A DNA stretch of 64,000 nt from an uncultured Adlercreutzia sp. Its GTDB lineage: Bacteria > Actinomycetota > Coriobacteriia > Coriobacteriales > Eggerthellaceae. Within the stretch, counting starts at the first letter, position 1; each line of letters starts with the position of its first letter. Location of the stretch: positions 1-64,000 of the forward strand of contig CAJUSP010000008.1 of assembly GCA_910589165.1 (NCBI GenBank). The letters run 5' to 3'. The position numbers and the translations under genes are program-made. Below the pieces are notes generated by a model. That model was not told where the DNA came from. It saw only the letters and a list, made by a program, of their open reading frames with translations, and ran no database searches. Positions 25,903-34,310 of the stretch are shown here, piece after piece.

Positions 25903-27216
25903 CTATTTGTAGTCCTCGAGGTTCTTGGAAGACGAGCCGGTGGTGTTGCCCTGGTTCCTCAGCTCGAAGCCGAAGCGGACGGTGTCGTCGCCGAACTTGT
26001 CCCGCAGGGCATCGGTGGCGGAAAGCAGGCGGCGGCGCTTGTCCTCGTCGGCGATGAGGGGCTCGGAAGGTGCGTTTGCGGTTGTATCGGAATCGGTAGT
26101 AAGCGCAGCCATCTCGTCCAAGGCAAACAGTGTCTCCTGCACCGGGGCATCCTCCTCCTCGAAGTGGGTGACGGCCACGCCGAGCAGGCGCACCTCGATC
26201 CCCGGCCCCCAGAGCGTCTTCGCCAGACGGTGGGCCACGGGCGCGAAGGCCAAATCGTCGTCGGTGGGGCGCTCCAAGGACTGCTGGGCCGAGCGGGTGG
26301 TGCGGTTGGCGTAGCGCATCTTCACGGCCACCGTGCGCCCGGCGAGCCCCTTGCGCCGCAGGCGCCGCCCCACTTTGGCGCAGATGGTGGAGAGCGCTGC
26401 CTCGATGTCGCCCCACTCGACGAGATCCTCGGCGAAGGTCACCTCGTTGGAGACCGACTTCACCTCGTCGTCCTCGGCTACGGGCGACCGGTCGCGGCCG
26501 AGGGCCCGCTCGCGCATCATCTCGCCGTTCTTGCCGAACACGCGGCGCAGCAGCCCGGCGTCGGCCGTGGCCATATCTCCCAGCGTCCGCACGCCGTGAC
26601 TCACGAGCAGCTTCTCGGCCGCCGCCCCTACGCCCGACATCGCGCGCACGGGCAGGGGAGCGAGGAAGGACTGCTCAGTTCCTGGGAAGACCACGGTGAG
26701 GCCTCGGGGCTTGTCCATATCTGACGCGATCTTAGCCACCGACTTTGACACGCCCACGCCCACCGAGCAGGTGACGCCCAGGGCCGCCACGCGCTCCTGG
26801 ATGCGCCGGGCGATGAGCACCGGGTGCTCCGGGTTCACGGCCGTGGGGGTGACATCCATGAAGGCCTCGTCGATGGAGACCTGCTGCACCGCCGGAGTCT
26901 CGTCGCGCAGGATACCCATGATCTGCGCCGACACCTCGCGGTAGCGGTGGAAATGGCCGCCCGTCCAAATGGCATCGGGGCACAGCTGCCGTGCGAGCGA
27001 GGCAGCCATGGCGCTTCGCACGCCGAAGGCCCGCGCCTCGTAGGAGCAGGTAGAGACGACGCCGTGGGCATCGGCATTGCCGCCGACGATGACCGGCTTG
27101 CCGCGCCAGGCCGGGTGGTCGAGCTGCTCCACCGAGGCGAAGAAGGCATCCAAATCCACCAGCAAGATGGCCGGGCCCTCCCACGGGGGCAGCGGTATGT
27201 TCGCGTCGTCGCTCAT
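25903..27216 (-). CDS. dinB: DNA polymerase IV (Y-family)
   Basis: A 437-residue translesion polymerase. The catalytic acidic residues are in ILLVDLDAFFASVE and QQVSIDEAFMDVTP; the helix-hairpin-helix region contains MSGVGAAAEKLLVSHGVRTLGD; the little-finger domain ends near residue 370. A C-terminal tail of about 70 residues carries QETLFALDE, a plausible beta-clamp binding peptide (QxxLF). The ATG at 27216 was chosen. A TACAAT box lies only six bases upstream of it on the minus strand, so the message may be leaderless. A LexA-type box is found about 35 bases upstream. Confidence 0.92.
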   Translation of the reverse strand: MSDDANIPLPPWEGPAILLVDLDAFFASVEQLDHPAWRGKPVIVGGNADAHGVVSTCSYEARAFGVRSAMAASLARQLCPDAIWTGGHFHRYREVSAQIMGILRDETPAVQQVSIDEAFMDVTPTAVNPEHPVLIARRIQERVAALGVTCSVGVGVSKSVAKIASDMDKPRGLTVVFPGTEQSFLAPLPVRAMSGVGAAAEKLLVSHGVRTLGDMATADAGLLRRVFGKNGEMMRERALGRDRSPVAEDDEVKSVSNEVTFAEDLVEWGDIEAALSTICAKVGRRLRRKGLAGRTVAVKMRYANRTTRSAQQSLERPTDDDLAFAPVAHRLAKTLWGPGIEVRLLGVAVTHFEEEDAPVQETLFALDEMAALTTDSDTTANAPSEPLIADEDKRRRLLSATDALRDKFGDDTVRFGFELRNQGNTTGSSSKNLEDYK

Positions 27217-27248
27217 GGGTGCATTGTAGCGCAGCATCCCAGGCAATA

Positions 27249-27260
27249 AAACATCTGTTC
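27249..27260 (-). promoter_or_regulatory. Candidate LexA box of dinB
   Basis: On the minus strand GAACAGATGTTT fits the Gram-positive LexA/DinR pattern GAAC-N4-GTTY, with R and Y at the expected inner positions. It lies about 35 bases upstream of the dinB start. Confidence 0.6.
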
Positions 27261-27275
27261 TGAAACCAGGGAACA

Positions 27276-27302
27276 AAAAGGGCGGTCCGAAGACCGCCCG
27301 GG
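27276..27302 (-). terminator. Terminator of the degV-family gene
   Basis: On the minus strand GGGCGGTC, TTCGGA loop region and GACCGCCC are followed by TTTTTG, just after the degV stop codon. Confidence 0.88.
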
Positions 27303-27313
27303 CAAGTAGGGTC

Positions 27314-28186
27314 CTAGCGCTCGCTGGCCAGGAAGAACAGCGCCATGGTGCCGGGGCCCGAGTGGGCGCCGATGACCGGATCGACCCAGTTGATCATGAT
27401 GTCCTTGACCCCGAAGCGCTCGCGCACGAGCTCGGCCACGTACTCGGCGTCATCCAGGCAGTCGCCGTGGGTGATGAACACCGTCTGCGCGTCCACCGGC
27501 GCGTTCGCCGTCTGGGCCATGTGATCCACGAGCGCCTTCAGCGCCTTCTTGCGCCCGCGCACCTTCTCGAGCGGGATGAGGTGCCCTTCGTCGTCCACAT
27601 GCATGACCGGCTTGATGTTCAGCAGCGTGCCGGCCCATGCGCTCGTGCGGGAGACGCGGCCGCCGCGGAACAGGAACATGAGGTCGTCTACGGTGAACCA
27701 GTGGGCCAGGTGCAGCTTGTTCGCCTCGACCCAGTCGTGCACCTCCTGAATGCCGGCGCCCTCGGCCCGCTTGTTGGCCGCGTACCACACGAGCAGCCCC
27801 TCGCCGCCGGAGGCCGCCAGCGTGTCCACGCTCATGACCGTACGCTCCGGGTAGGCGGCGGCAAGCTCGGCCAGAATAAGGTCGATGGCCTGGAAGGTGC
27901 CGGAAAGCCCGCTGGAGAAGCCCAGGTACAGCACGTCTTGGCCGTCCTTCAGCAGCCCTTCGATAAGCTCGCGGGACTCCTTCAGGTTCGGCAGCGACGT
28001 GGTGATGACCTTGCCCTCCCGCATCATGCGGTAGAACTGGGAGAGATCGGTCTTCTCGCCCTTCAGGTAGCTGTGGTACTCTTCGCCGTCCACCATGAAG
28101 GTAAGCGGCAGAATGTGCAGGTCGAACTGGTCGATGATCTCCTCGGTGAGGTTGCAGGAGGAATCGGTGACAATCGCGAAGGCCAT
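27314..28186 (-). CDS. DegV-family fatty-acid-binding protein
   Basis: A 290-residue two-domain protein. DegV/FakB proteins hold a fatty acid so that FakA can phosphorylate it. The N-terminus AIVTDSSCNLTEEI, the TTSLPNLKESRELIEGLL stretch, the LGFSSGLSGTFQ motif and the RGGRVSRTSAW segment are all family marks, as is HSGPGTMALFF at the end. No kinase partner is present in the window. The ATG follows AAGGAGCC (minus strand). The DegV label is firm; the lipid is not known. Confidence 0.92.
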   Translation of the reverse strand: MAFAIVTDSSCNLTEEIIDQFDLHILPLTFMVDGEEYHSYLKGEKTDLSQFYRMMREGKVITTSLPNLKESRELIEGLLKDGQDVLYLGFSSGLSGTFQAIDLILAELAAAYPERTVMSVDTLAASGGEGLLVWYAANKRAEGAGIQEVHDWVEANKLHLAHWFTVDDLMFLFRGGRVSRTSAWAGTLLNIKPVMHVDDEGHLIPLEKVRGRKKALKALVDHMAQTANAPVDAQTVFITHGDCLDDAEYVAELVRERFGVKDIMINWVDPVIGAHSGPGTMALFFLASER

Positions 28187-28452
28187 AGGGTGGCTCCTTA
28201 ACGGGTCGTGGCGCGGAGGCCTCCGCGCTCGGTGCGTGACTGGCGATCATTCTAGCGCAAGCGGCGCGCGAGGGCGGCGGCAAGGGGCGCTTTCGACCTT
28301 TCCTGAGAAAAACTTGTAACCAAAGCCAATGGCGGGGGAGGAGAGGGCGCCCATGCTCTATACTTTGCGAGATACGCATTCGCGCCCGGCCCTGCGCCGG
28401 GACGCTCCACGAAACATGAACCGAAGGCCAGCGAAGGAAGAAGAGGAGCACC
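28187..28452 (+). promoter_or_regulatory. Leader of ileS with -10 box TATACT; no T-box seen
   Basis: TATACT at 28359-28364 gives a leader of about 80 bases. A GC-rich hairpin (CCCGGC/GCCGGG) lies at 28386-28409. I looked for the T-box core (AGGGTGGNACCGCG) and a specifier stem and saw neither. The ribosome binding site is GAGGAG at 28442-28447. Confidence 0.45.
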
Positions 28453-31299
28453 GTGGCTAACTGCTATAAGGACACGATGAATCTGCCCGAGACCGATTTC
28501 CCCATGCGCGGCAACCTGCCCCAAAACGAGCCGAAGCGCCTGGAGAAGTGGCAGCAGGAGGACCTGTACCACCGCGTACTGGAGAAGAACAAGGATGGCA
28601 AGCCTTTCATCCTGCACGACGGGCCGCCCTACGCCAACGGCCCCATCCACATCGGCCACTCTTTCAACAAGATCCTCAAGGACTTCGTGGTGAAGAGCCA
28701 CGCCCAGCGCGGGTACTTCACGCCCTATGTGCCCGGCTGGGACTGCCACGGCCAGCCCATCGAACACATGGTGGAAGTCACGCTCGGCCCCGAGAAGATG
28801 GCCGAGATCTCCCAGCCCGAGCTGCGCCAGGCCTGCCGCGAGTGGGCGGAGCGCTTCGTGGACATCCAGCGCGAGGGCTTCAAGCGCCTGGGCGTGAACG
28901 CCGAGTGGGACCGTCCCTACCTCACCTTCATTCCCAACTACGAGGCCGGCAACGTGGAAATCTTCAAGGACCTGTACCTGAAGGGCTCCATCTACCGCGG
29001 CCGCAAGCCCATCCACTGGTGCACCCACTGCCACACGGCGCTCGCCGAGGCGGAGATCGAGTACTCCGACGAGGTGTCGCCCTCCATCTACGTGAAGTTC
29101 AAGCTCGATGCCGTGCCGGGCATTTTCGAGGCGAACGGGGCCGCGGGCGATGCCTATGTGCTCATCTGGACCACCACGCCCTGGACGCTGCCGGCCAACA
29201 CTGCCGTGTCCCTGGCGCCCGACGCCGACTACGTCATGGTGCAGGTGAATGGCGATAACCTCATCATGGCGAAGGAGCTGGTGGAAACCGTGGCCGAGGT
29301 GGCTGGCTGGGAGGACTACGGCTTCGTGTCCGACGCCGCCGGCGAGCCGGTGACCATCAAGGGCAAGCAGCTGTTCGGCCTCACCTACACCGCCCCCATT
29401 CGCCACGACATCAAGGGCACGGTCATCTACGGCGACCACGTCACCCTCGACACGGGCACCGGCGCCGTGCACACGGCTCCCGGCCACGGCCAGGACGACT
29501 ACCTGGTGGCGCTCGAGTTCGACATCCCGCTGCTCATGCCCGTGGACGACAACGGCGTGTTCACCGACGAGGCGGGCCAGTTCGCCGGCCTTTCCACCGA
29601 CGAGGCCAACCCGGTCATCATCGACTGGCTGCGCGAGCAGGGCACGCTCGTGGCCGAGAAGAAGATCAACCACTCCTACCCGCACTGCTGGCGCTGCCAC
29701 GAGCCGGTCATCTTCCGCGCCACGGACCAGTGGTTCGTGTCCATGGACAAGAACTCCCTGCGCGAGGATGCCCTGCGTGCCATTAACAGCGAGGTGGAAT
29801 GGGTGCCGGCCTGGGCGAAGAACCGCATCGGCGCCATGGTGGCCGACCGCCCCGACTGGTGCATCTCGCGCCAGCGCAGCTGGGGCGTGCCCATCCCCGT
29901 GTTCAAGTGCGCGAAGTGCGGGTCCACCGTGGCCACCGAGGAGACCTTTGACGCCGTCATCGAGCTCTTCAACACGAAGGGCGCTGACGCGTGGTTTACC
30001 GAGGCGCCTTCCGAGTACTTGCCCCGCGGCACCAAGTGCGAGGTGTGCGGCTGTACCGACCTTATTCCCGAGAAGGACATCCTCGACGTGTGGTGGGAGT
30101 CCGGCGTGAGCCACACCTCCGTGTGCCGCCACCGCTCCGAGGAGGACGGCCTGCGCTTCCCGGCCGACATGTACCTTGAGGGCTCCGACCAGCACCGTGG
30201 CTGGTTCCAGTCGTCGCTGCTCACCTCCATCGGCGCCTACGGCGTGCCGCCCTACAAGTCGGTCATGCACTGCGGTTTCACCGTGGACGAAGAGGGCCGC
30301 AAGATGTCGAAGTCGCTCGGCAACGGCATCGACCCGGTGGAGATGTGCGACAAGTTCGGCGCCGACGTGCTGCGCCTGTGGGTGTCCTCCTGCGACTACT
30401 CTCAGGACGTGTCCATCTCCGAGGGCATCCTGAAGCAGGTGTCCGACGCCTACCGCCGCTTCCGCAACACCTTCCGCTTCCTGCTCGGCAACCTGAACGA
30501 TTTCGGGCCGAGCGATTTCGTTGAGAGCTGGGATGAGCTGGAGCCCTTGGACCAGTGGGCGCTCGTGCGCCTGACCGAGGTGCTCGCCGAGGTGGAGGCC
30601 GGCTACGAGAGCTACCGCTACAACGCCGTCTACCGCACGCTGTACGACTACGTGAACGAGATTTCCGCCATCTATATGGACGTGACGAAGGACCGCCTCT
30701 ACGCCGAGGCGCCGAACTCGCCGCGCCGCCGCGCCGTGCAGACGGTGCTCATGAACATCCTGGAGGTGCTCGTGCGGGTCATGAGCCCCATCCTGTCGTT
30801 CACCACCGACGAGGTGTGGGAGTTCTACCCGCCGGCGTTCCGCGACCTGCCGGGCCGCGAGATCTCCGTGCAGCTGGCCGGCTGGCCGACCCTGCGCGAC
30901 GTTACTCCGGCTCTGCCCGCCGATGCCGGCGCCCAGGTGGCGGCCTTCGGCGAGATGATGGCCGTGCGCGAGGTGGTCACCAAGGCGCTCGAGGACGCCC
31001 GCAACGCCAAGGTCATCGGCAAGAGCCAGGAGGCGGCCATCACCGTGTTCGCGCCCGCTGCCGTGGTGAAGACGGCCTCGGCCTTCGACCCGGCGGTCTT
31101 CGAGGAGCTGTTCATCGTGGCCGGCGTGACGTTTGTGGAAGGGGAGGGCGACGAGATTACCGCCGAGGTGGCCGTGGCCACGGGCGAGAAGTGCCCCCGC
31201 TGCTGGAACATCCGCGAGCTGGGCGGCGATACGCGCCACCCGGACGTCTGCGAGCGCTGTGCGGCGGCCCTCGAGGCCATCGGCTACGAGGCCGAGTAA
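28453..31299 (+). CDS. ileS: Isoleucyl-tRNA synthetase
   Basis: A 948-residue class I synthetase that charges tRNA-Ile, with an editing domain for valine. The HIGH-type motif is PIHIGHSFNKILKDF (about residue 66), the editing domain has WTTTPWTLPANTA and TGTGAVHTAPGHGQDDY, KMSKSLGNG lies at about residue 617, and a C-terminal zinc knuckle carries CPRCWNIRELG...CERC (from about residue 914). This is the bacterial, short-anticodon-domain form. The GTG start follows GAGGAGCACC. The lspA start codon follows the stop with no gap. Confidence 0.97.
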   Translation: MANCYKDTMNLPETDFPMRGNLPQNEPKRLEKWQQEDLYHRVLEKNKDGKPFILHDGPPYANGPIHIGHSFNKILKDFVVKSHAQRGYFTPYVPGWDCHGQPIEHMVEVTLGPEKMAEISQPELRQACREWAERFVDIQREGFKRLGVNAEWDRPYLTFIPNYEAGNVEIFKDLYLKGSIYRGRKPIHWCTHCHTALAEAEIEYSDEVSPSIYVKFKLDAVPGIFEANGAAGDAYVLIWTTTPWTLPANTAVSLAPDADYVMVQVNGDNLIMAKELVETVAEVAGWEDYGFVSDAAGEPVTIKGKQLFGLTYTAPIRHDIKGTVIYGDHVTLDTGTGAVHTAPGHGQDDYLVALEFDIPLLMPVDDNGVFTDEAGQFAGLSTDEANPVIIDWLREQGTLVAEKKINHSYPHCWRCHEPVIFRATDQWFVSMDKNSLREDALRAINSEVEWVPAWAKNRIGAMVADRPDWCISRQRSWGVPIPVFKCAKCGSTVATEETFDAVIELFNTKGADAWFTEAPSEYLPRGTKCEVCGCTDLIPEKDILDVWWESGVSHTSVCRHRSEEDGLRFPADMYLEGSDQHRGWFQSSLLTSIGAYGVPPYKSVMHCGFTVDEEGRKMSKSLGNGIDPVEMCDKFGADVLRLWVSSCDYSQDVSISEGILKQVSDAYRRFRNTFRFLLGNLNDFGPSDFVESWDELEPLDQWALVRLTEVLAEVEAGYESYRYNAVYRTLYDYVNEISAIYMDVTKDRLYAEAPNSPRRRAVQTVLMNILEVLVRVMSPILSFTTDEVWEFYPPAFRDLPGREISVQLAGWPTLRDVTPALPADAGAQVAAFGEMMAVREVVTKALEDARNAKVIGKSQEAAITVFAPAAVVKTASAFDPAVFEELFIVAGVTFVEGEGDEITAEVAVATGEKCPRCWNIRELGGDTRHPDVCERCAAALEAIGYEAE

Positions 31300-31926
31300 A
31301 TGGACGAGTCCGAAGTGACCGAAAACGCCACGCCATCTGAAGAGACCCGTAGGGAAGGGGCTCTGCCCCTTCCGCCCGAGCGGAACAACGTTGCAGGCTC
31401 TCCGGAACGGCAAGGGCATGGCCCTTGCCCTACGGACGGCTCGCCTGACCGGCGCCGGCGCAACGCTGCCATCTTCTTTCCGGTGGCAGCGCTGTGGCTC
31501 GTGCTCGACTTGGCCACGAAGGCGTTCTTCAACGGCTTTCCGCCGGGCACGGTGGTGACGGGCCCGATGCTCGGGCTCATCCAGTTCCGCGTGGCCCACA
31601 ATACCGGGGCGGCCTGGGGCATGTTCGATCAGTCCACGATAGCGCTCGGCGTTATGTCGCTTGTGGTTTGCGCCGCGCTGACGGTGTACCTGTTCACGGC
31701 CGGGCGGCACGCCTCCGTCCCAGAGACTCTCGGTGTGGCCCTCATCGTGGCTGGCGGCATTGGCAACGCCGTCGACCGCTTCACCTTGGGCTACGTGGTG
31801 GACTTCATCGACACCGTCTTCATGAGCTTCCCCACGTTCAACATTGCCGACATCGGGGTGACCTGCGGGTTCGTGCTGTTCTTCGCGGGCCTGCTCTGGT
31901 CGACGAGAAGCAGCAAGGAACAATAG
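31300..31926 (+). CDS. lspA: Lipoprotein signal peptidase with a repeat-derived N-terminal extension
   Basis: A 208-residue aspartic membrane peptidase that removes signal peptides from diacylglyceryl-modified prolipoproteins. The usual protein is about 160 residues. Four membrane segments begin near residue 53. The conserved NTGAAWGMF, GGIGNAVDR (catalytic Asp) and FNIADIGV (catalytic Asp) are present. The first about 50 residues are hydrophilic, and residues about 16-46 are encoded by two REP-like palindromes (31345-31437) inserted in frame. A later start is possible, but no good in-frame ATG or GTG with a ribosome binding site is seen before the first membrane segment. ileS stops exactly one base before this ATG. 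Confidence 0.9.
   Translation: MDESEVTENATPSEETRREGALPLPPERNNVAGSPERQGHGPCPTDGSPDRRRRNAAIFFPVAALWLVLDLATKAFFNGFPPGTVVTGPMLGLIQFRVAHNTGAAWGMFDQSTIALGVMSLVVCAALTVYLFTAGRHASVPETLGVALIVAGGIGNAVDRFTLGYVVDFIDTVFMSFPTFNIADIGVTCGFVLFFAGLLWSTRSSKEQ
31345..31437. repeat. REP-like inverted palindrome pair inside the lspA coding sequence
   Basis: Palindrome A: GGAAGGGGC-TCT-GCCCCTTCC (31353-31373), preceded by CCCGTAG. Palindrome B: GGCAAGGGC-ATG-GCCCTTGCC (31409-31429), followed by CTACGGAC, so it is inverted relative to A. B is the inverse of the copy at 20329-20357. Confidence 0.85.
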
Positions 31927-31974
31927 CCCGTTTGCGCTATGGGCTTGAACGCACGACAAGGATACCATGAGCCT

Positions 31975-33033
31975 ATGCCCCGATCTCTCTGCCATATCGT
32001 AGACGCCGCCGACGCTGGATGCCGGCTCGATGCCCTGTGCGCCGCCCGCGGCCTGTACGCCAGCCGCTCGGCCGCCGCGCGCGCCATCGAGGAGGGCCGC
32101 GTGTTCGTGAACGGCGCCACCGTTTCCAAGAAGCACGCCGTGGCGGCGGGGGACACCGTCGTCTACGAGGTGGACGACGAGCCCGAGTCCGTGGTCGTCT
32201 ACGGCGAGCCCATCGACTTGGACGTGCGCTACGAGGACGAGGATATGCTCGTTTTGTCGAAGCAGGTGGGGCTCGTGTGCCATCCGTCGGCAGACCACGC
32301 CCACGGCACCCTGGTGAACGCCCTTATCTGGCACTGCGGCGAGGAGAACCTCTGCAACGTGCAGGGGGAGGAGGCCGACCGTCTCGGCATCGTGCATCGG
32401 CTCGACCGCGACACCTCGGGGCTCATGCTGGCCGCGAAGACCGACGAGGCCGGCCGCGAGCTTATGGCGCAGATTCAGGATCGCGCCGTGGACCGCCACT
32501 ACCTGGCCCTCGTCCACGGCATCATGGCCCACGACACCGGCATGATCGACGCCCCTATCGCCCGCTCGGCCGACGAGCGCTGCCGCATGGCCGTGCGCGA
32601 TGTGCCCTCGGCCCGCGAGGCCATCACCACGTTCCGCGTGCTGGAGCGCTTCGAGGCCGGCCCCAAGGACGACGGCTACAGTCTCATCGAGTGCAAGCTG
32701 TTCACCGGGCGCACCCATCAGATCCGCGTGCACATGCAGTACACGCGCCATCCCATCGTGGGCGATCCCGTTTACAACGCCCACGGCCCCCGCGACGCCC
32801 GTGCCCAGCTGGGGCTTAAGCGCCAGTTCCTGCACTCCTACAGCATCGCCTTCGAGCACCCGATAACGGGCGCCCCCCTCGCCTTCGCCGACAACCTGCC
32901 GGCCGACCTGCGCCGCGCCCTGGCGGCCCTCGAGGATCGCTCCCTCGGCAAGACCGAGGCCGGCCTCGAGGTGGCCGAGCTTATGGCCGCATCTCCCTAT
33001 CCCTCCGTTGAAGGCGAGGTTCCCCGTGACTGA
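31975..33033 (+). CDS. RluA/RluD-family pseudouridine synthase
   Basis: A 352-residue enzyme that isomerises uridines in 23S rRNA (or tRNA). An S4 RNA-binding domain occupies residues about 15-70 (RLDALCAARGLYASRSAAARAI). The catalytic motif GIVHRLDRDTSGLML (Asp in HRLDRDTSG) is near residue 140, followed by CKLFTGRTHQIRVHM. The N-terminal S4 domain favours the RluC/RluD group; the exact site is not determinable. The ATG at 31975 has AAGGA eleven bases upstream. It follows lspA, as in many Gram-positive genomes, and its end overlaps the hemH-like start by eight bases. Confidence 0.92.
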   Translation: MPRSLCHIVDAADAGCRLDALCAARGLYASRSAAARAIEEGRVFVNGATVSKKHAVAAGDTVVYEVDDEPESVVVYGEPIDLDVRYEDEDMLVLSKQVGLVCHPSADHAHGTLVNALIWHCGEENLCNVQGEEADRLGIVHRLDRDTSGLMLAAKTDEAGRELMAQIQDRAVDRHYLALVHGIMAHDTGMIDAPIARSADERCRMAVRDVPSAREAITTFRVLERFEAGPKDDGYSLIECKLFTGRTHQIRVHMQYTRHPIVGDPVYNAHGPRDARAQLGLKRQFLHSYSIAFEHPITGAPLAFADNLPADLRRALAALEDRSLGKTEAGLEVAELMAASPYPSVEGEVPRD

Positions 33034-34210
33034 CAAGCGTCGCCGCGCCCAGCGCCGCTCCCGCGCCCCGAAGATCGGCGTCATCATCGCCAATACCGGA
33101 ACGCCGGCGGCCCCTACGCGCAAGGCGGTGAAGAAGTACCTCTCGCAGTTCCTCATGGACCGGCGCATCTGCCCGATGCCGCGGCCGGTGTGGTGGGCGC
33201 TTTTGCACCTTCACATCCTGGGGAAGCGCTCGAAGGCCTCGGCCGAGAAGTACGAGCACATTTGGACGGCGGAGGGCTCGCCGCTCATTGCCTACACCGA
33301 GGCGCTCGAGCGCGGGCTTAACGACTACTATGCCGAGCAGGGCCTGCCGGTGGTGGTGCGCACGGGCATGAGCTACGGCAAGCCCTCCATCAAGCAGGCC
33401 GTGTGCGAGCTGAAGGAGGCCGGTTGCACGAAGCTCGTGGTGCTGCCCATGTACCCGCAGCCCGCGTTCTCCACCTTCGGCTCGGTGGCCGACGCTGCCG
33501 AGAAGGCCGTCCGGCGCGCCCGCTTCAAGGGCGAGGTCGCCTACGTGGAGGGCTACGCGGAAGACCCCGTCTACATCGGAGCCGTGGCCGCGAGCATCCG
33601 CAACGCCGGCTTCTCCGAGGAGGCGGGCGATCGCCTGCTGTTCTCGTTCCACTCCATCCCGCTTAAGGACATCGAGGCCGGCGACACCTACGAGCTTCAG
33701 ACCGGCGCCACGAGCCTGGCCGTGGCCGGCGAGCTCGGCCTCGACCGCCGCAGTTGGACCATCAGCTACCAGAGCCGCTTCGACAAGGGCCGCACGTGGC
33801 TGTCTCCCTTCACCCGGCCGACGCTCGTGCGGCTCGCCCAGGCGGCGGGGGAGCAGGGGCGCCTGTTCATGGTGTGCCCGAACTTCTCGGTGGACTGCCT
33901 CGAGACCCTCTACGATATTCCCTTTGAGTTGGAGCCGCTGTACCTGGCGGCCCTTTCCGGCGCCGACGTGGATGCCGACGAGGAGCCTGGTGCCCTGGAG
34001 AACACCGGCCGTGCCGCCTCGCGTTGCGACGCGGCCCACGCCGACGTCGTGCGCACGGTGCGTCGCAAGCGGGCAGCCGCCGCCTATCGCGGGGCCCATG
34101 CGCCTTCCGACGACGACCCCTTCGTCTACGTTCCCTGCCTGAACAAATCCAAGGCGCACCTGCGGGTGCTCACCCATGTGCTCGGCCCCTATGTGGGCGA
34201 CGCGCGCTAG
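33026..34210 (+). CDS. hemH: Ferrochelatase
   Basis: A 394-residue enzyme of the class II chelatase fold that inserts ferrous iron into (copro)porphyrin. It starts KIGVIIANTGTP, then PLIAYTE, and carries FSFHSIP (catalytic His, about residue 214) and CPNFSVDCLETLYDI (acidic partner residues). About 50 residues near the C-terminus (ADVDADEEPGALENTGRAAS) form an unusual hydrophilic insert before the final helix. The GTG at 33026 is chosen because GCGAGG precedes it; the start overlaps the pseudouridine synthase stop. The neighbouring radical SAM gene is also tetrapyrrole-related. Confidence 0.88.
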   Translation: MTDKRRRAQRRSRAPKIGVIIANTGTPAAPTRKAVKKYLSQFLMDRRICPMPRPVWWALLHLHILGKRSKASAEKYEHIWTAEGSPLIAYTEALERGLNDYYAEQGLPVVVRTGMSYGKPSIKQAVCELKEAGCTKLVVLPMYPQPAFSTFGSVADAAEKAVRRARFKGEVAYVEGYAEDPVYIGAVAASIRNAGFSEEAGDRLLFSFHSIPLKDIEAGDTYELQTGATSLAVAGELGLDRRSWTISYQSRFDKGRTWLSPFTRPTLVRLAQAAGEQGRLFMVCPNFSVDCLETLYDIPFELEPLYLAALSGADVDADEEPGALENTGRAASRCDAAHADVVRTVRRKRAAAAYRGAHAPSDDDPFVYVPCLNKSKAHLRVLTHVLGPYVGDAR

Positions 34211-34268
34211 CTTTGTGCATTCGCCCTACCCTCTGGTCAAAGGTCAGGGTTTGTCCCGACGGTAGTGC

Positions 34269-34274
34269 TACAAT
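34269..34274 (+). promoter_or_regulatory. -10 box TACAAT of the radical SAM gene
   Basis: TACAAT 37 bases before the start codon, in the context GCTACAATG seen at other promoters here. It suggests the gene is not only transcribed from hemH. Confidence 0.4.
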
Positions 34275-34310
34275 GCCGCATTAGGCTTGAATCTACCAGG
34301 AGGTTTCCGC

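Noticed and set aside
28187..28452. T-box riboswitch before ileS
   Set aside because: No T-box core sequence, specifier stem or terminator/antiterminator pair was found in the leader.
28252..33168. A 1638-codon open frame on the minus strand
   Set aside because: It lies antisense to ileS, lspA, the pseudouridine synthase and part of hemH. It is an artefact of strong third-position GC bias; the sequence is low complexity (His, Val, Gly, Ala rich) with no family resemblance.
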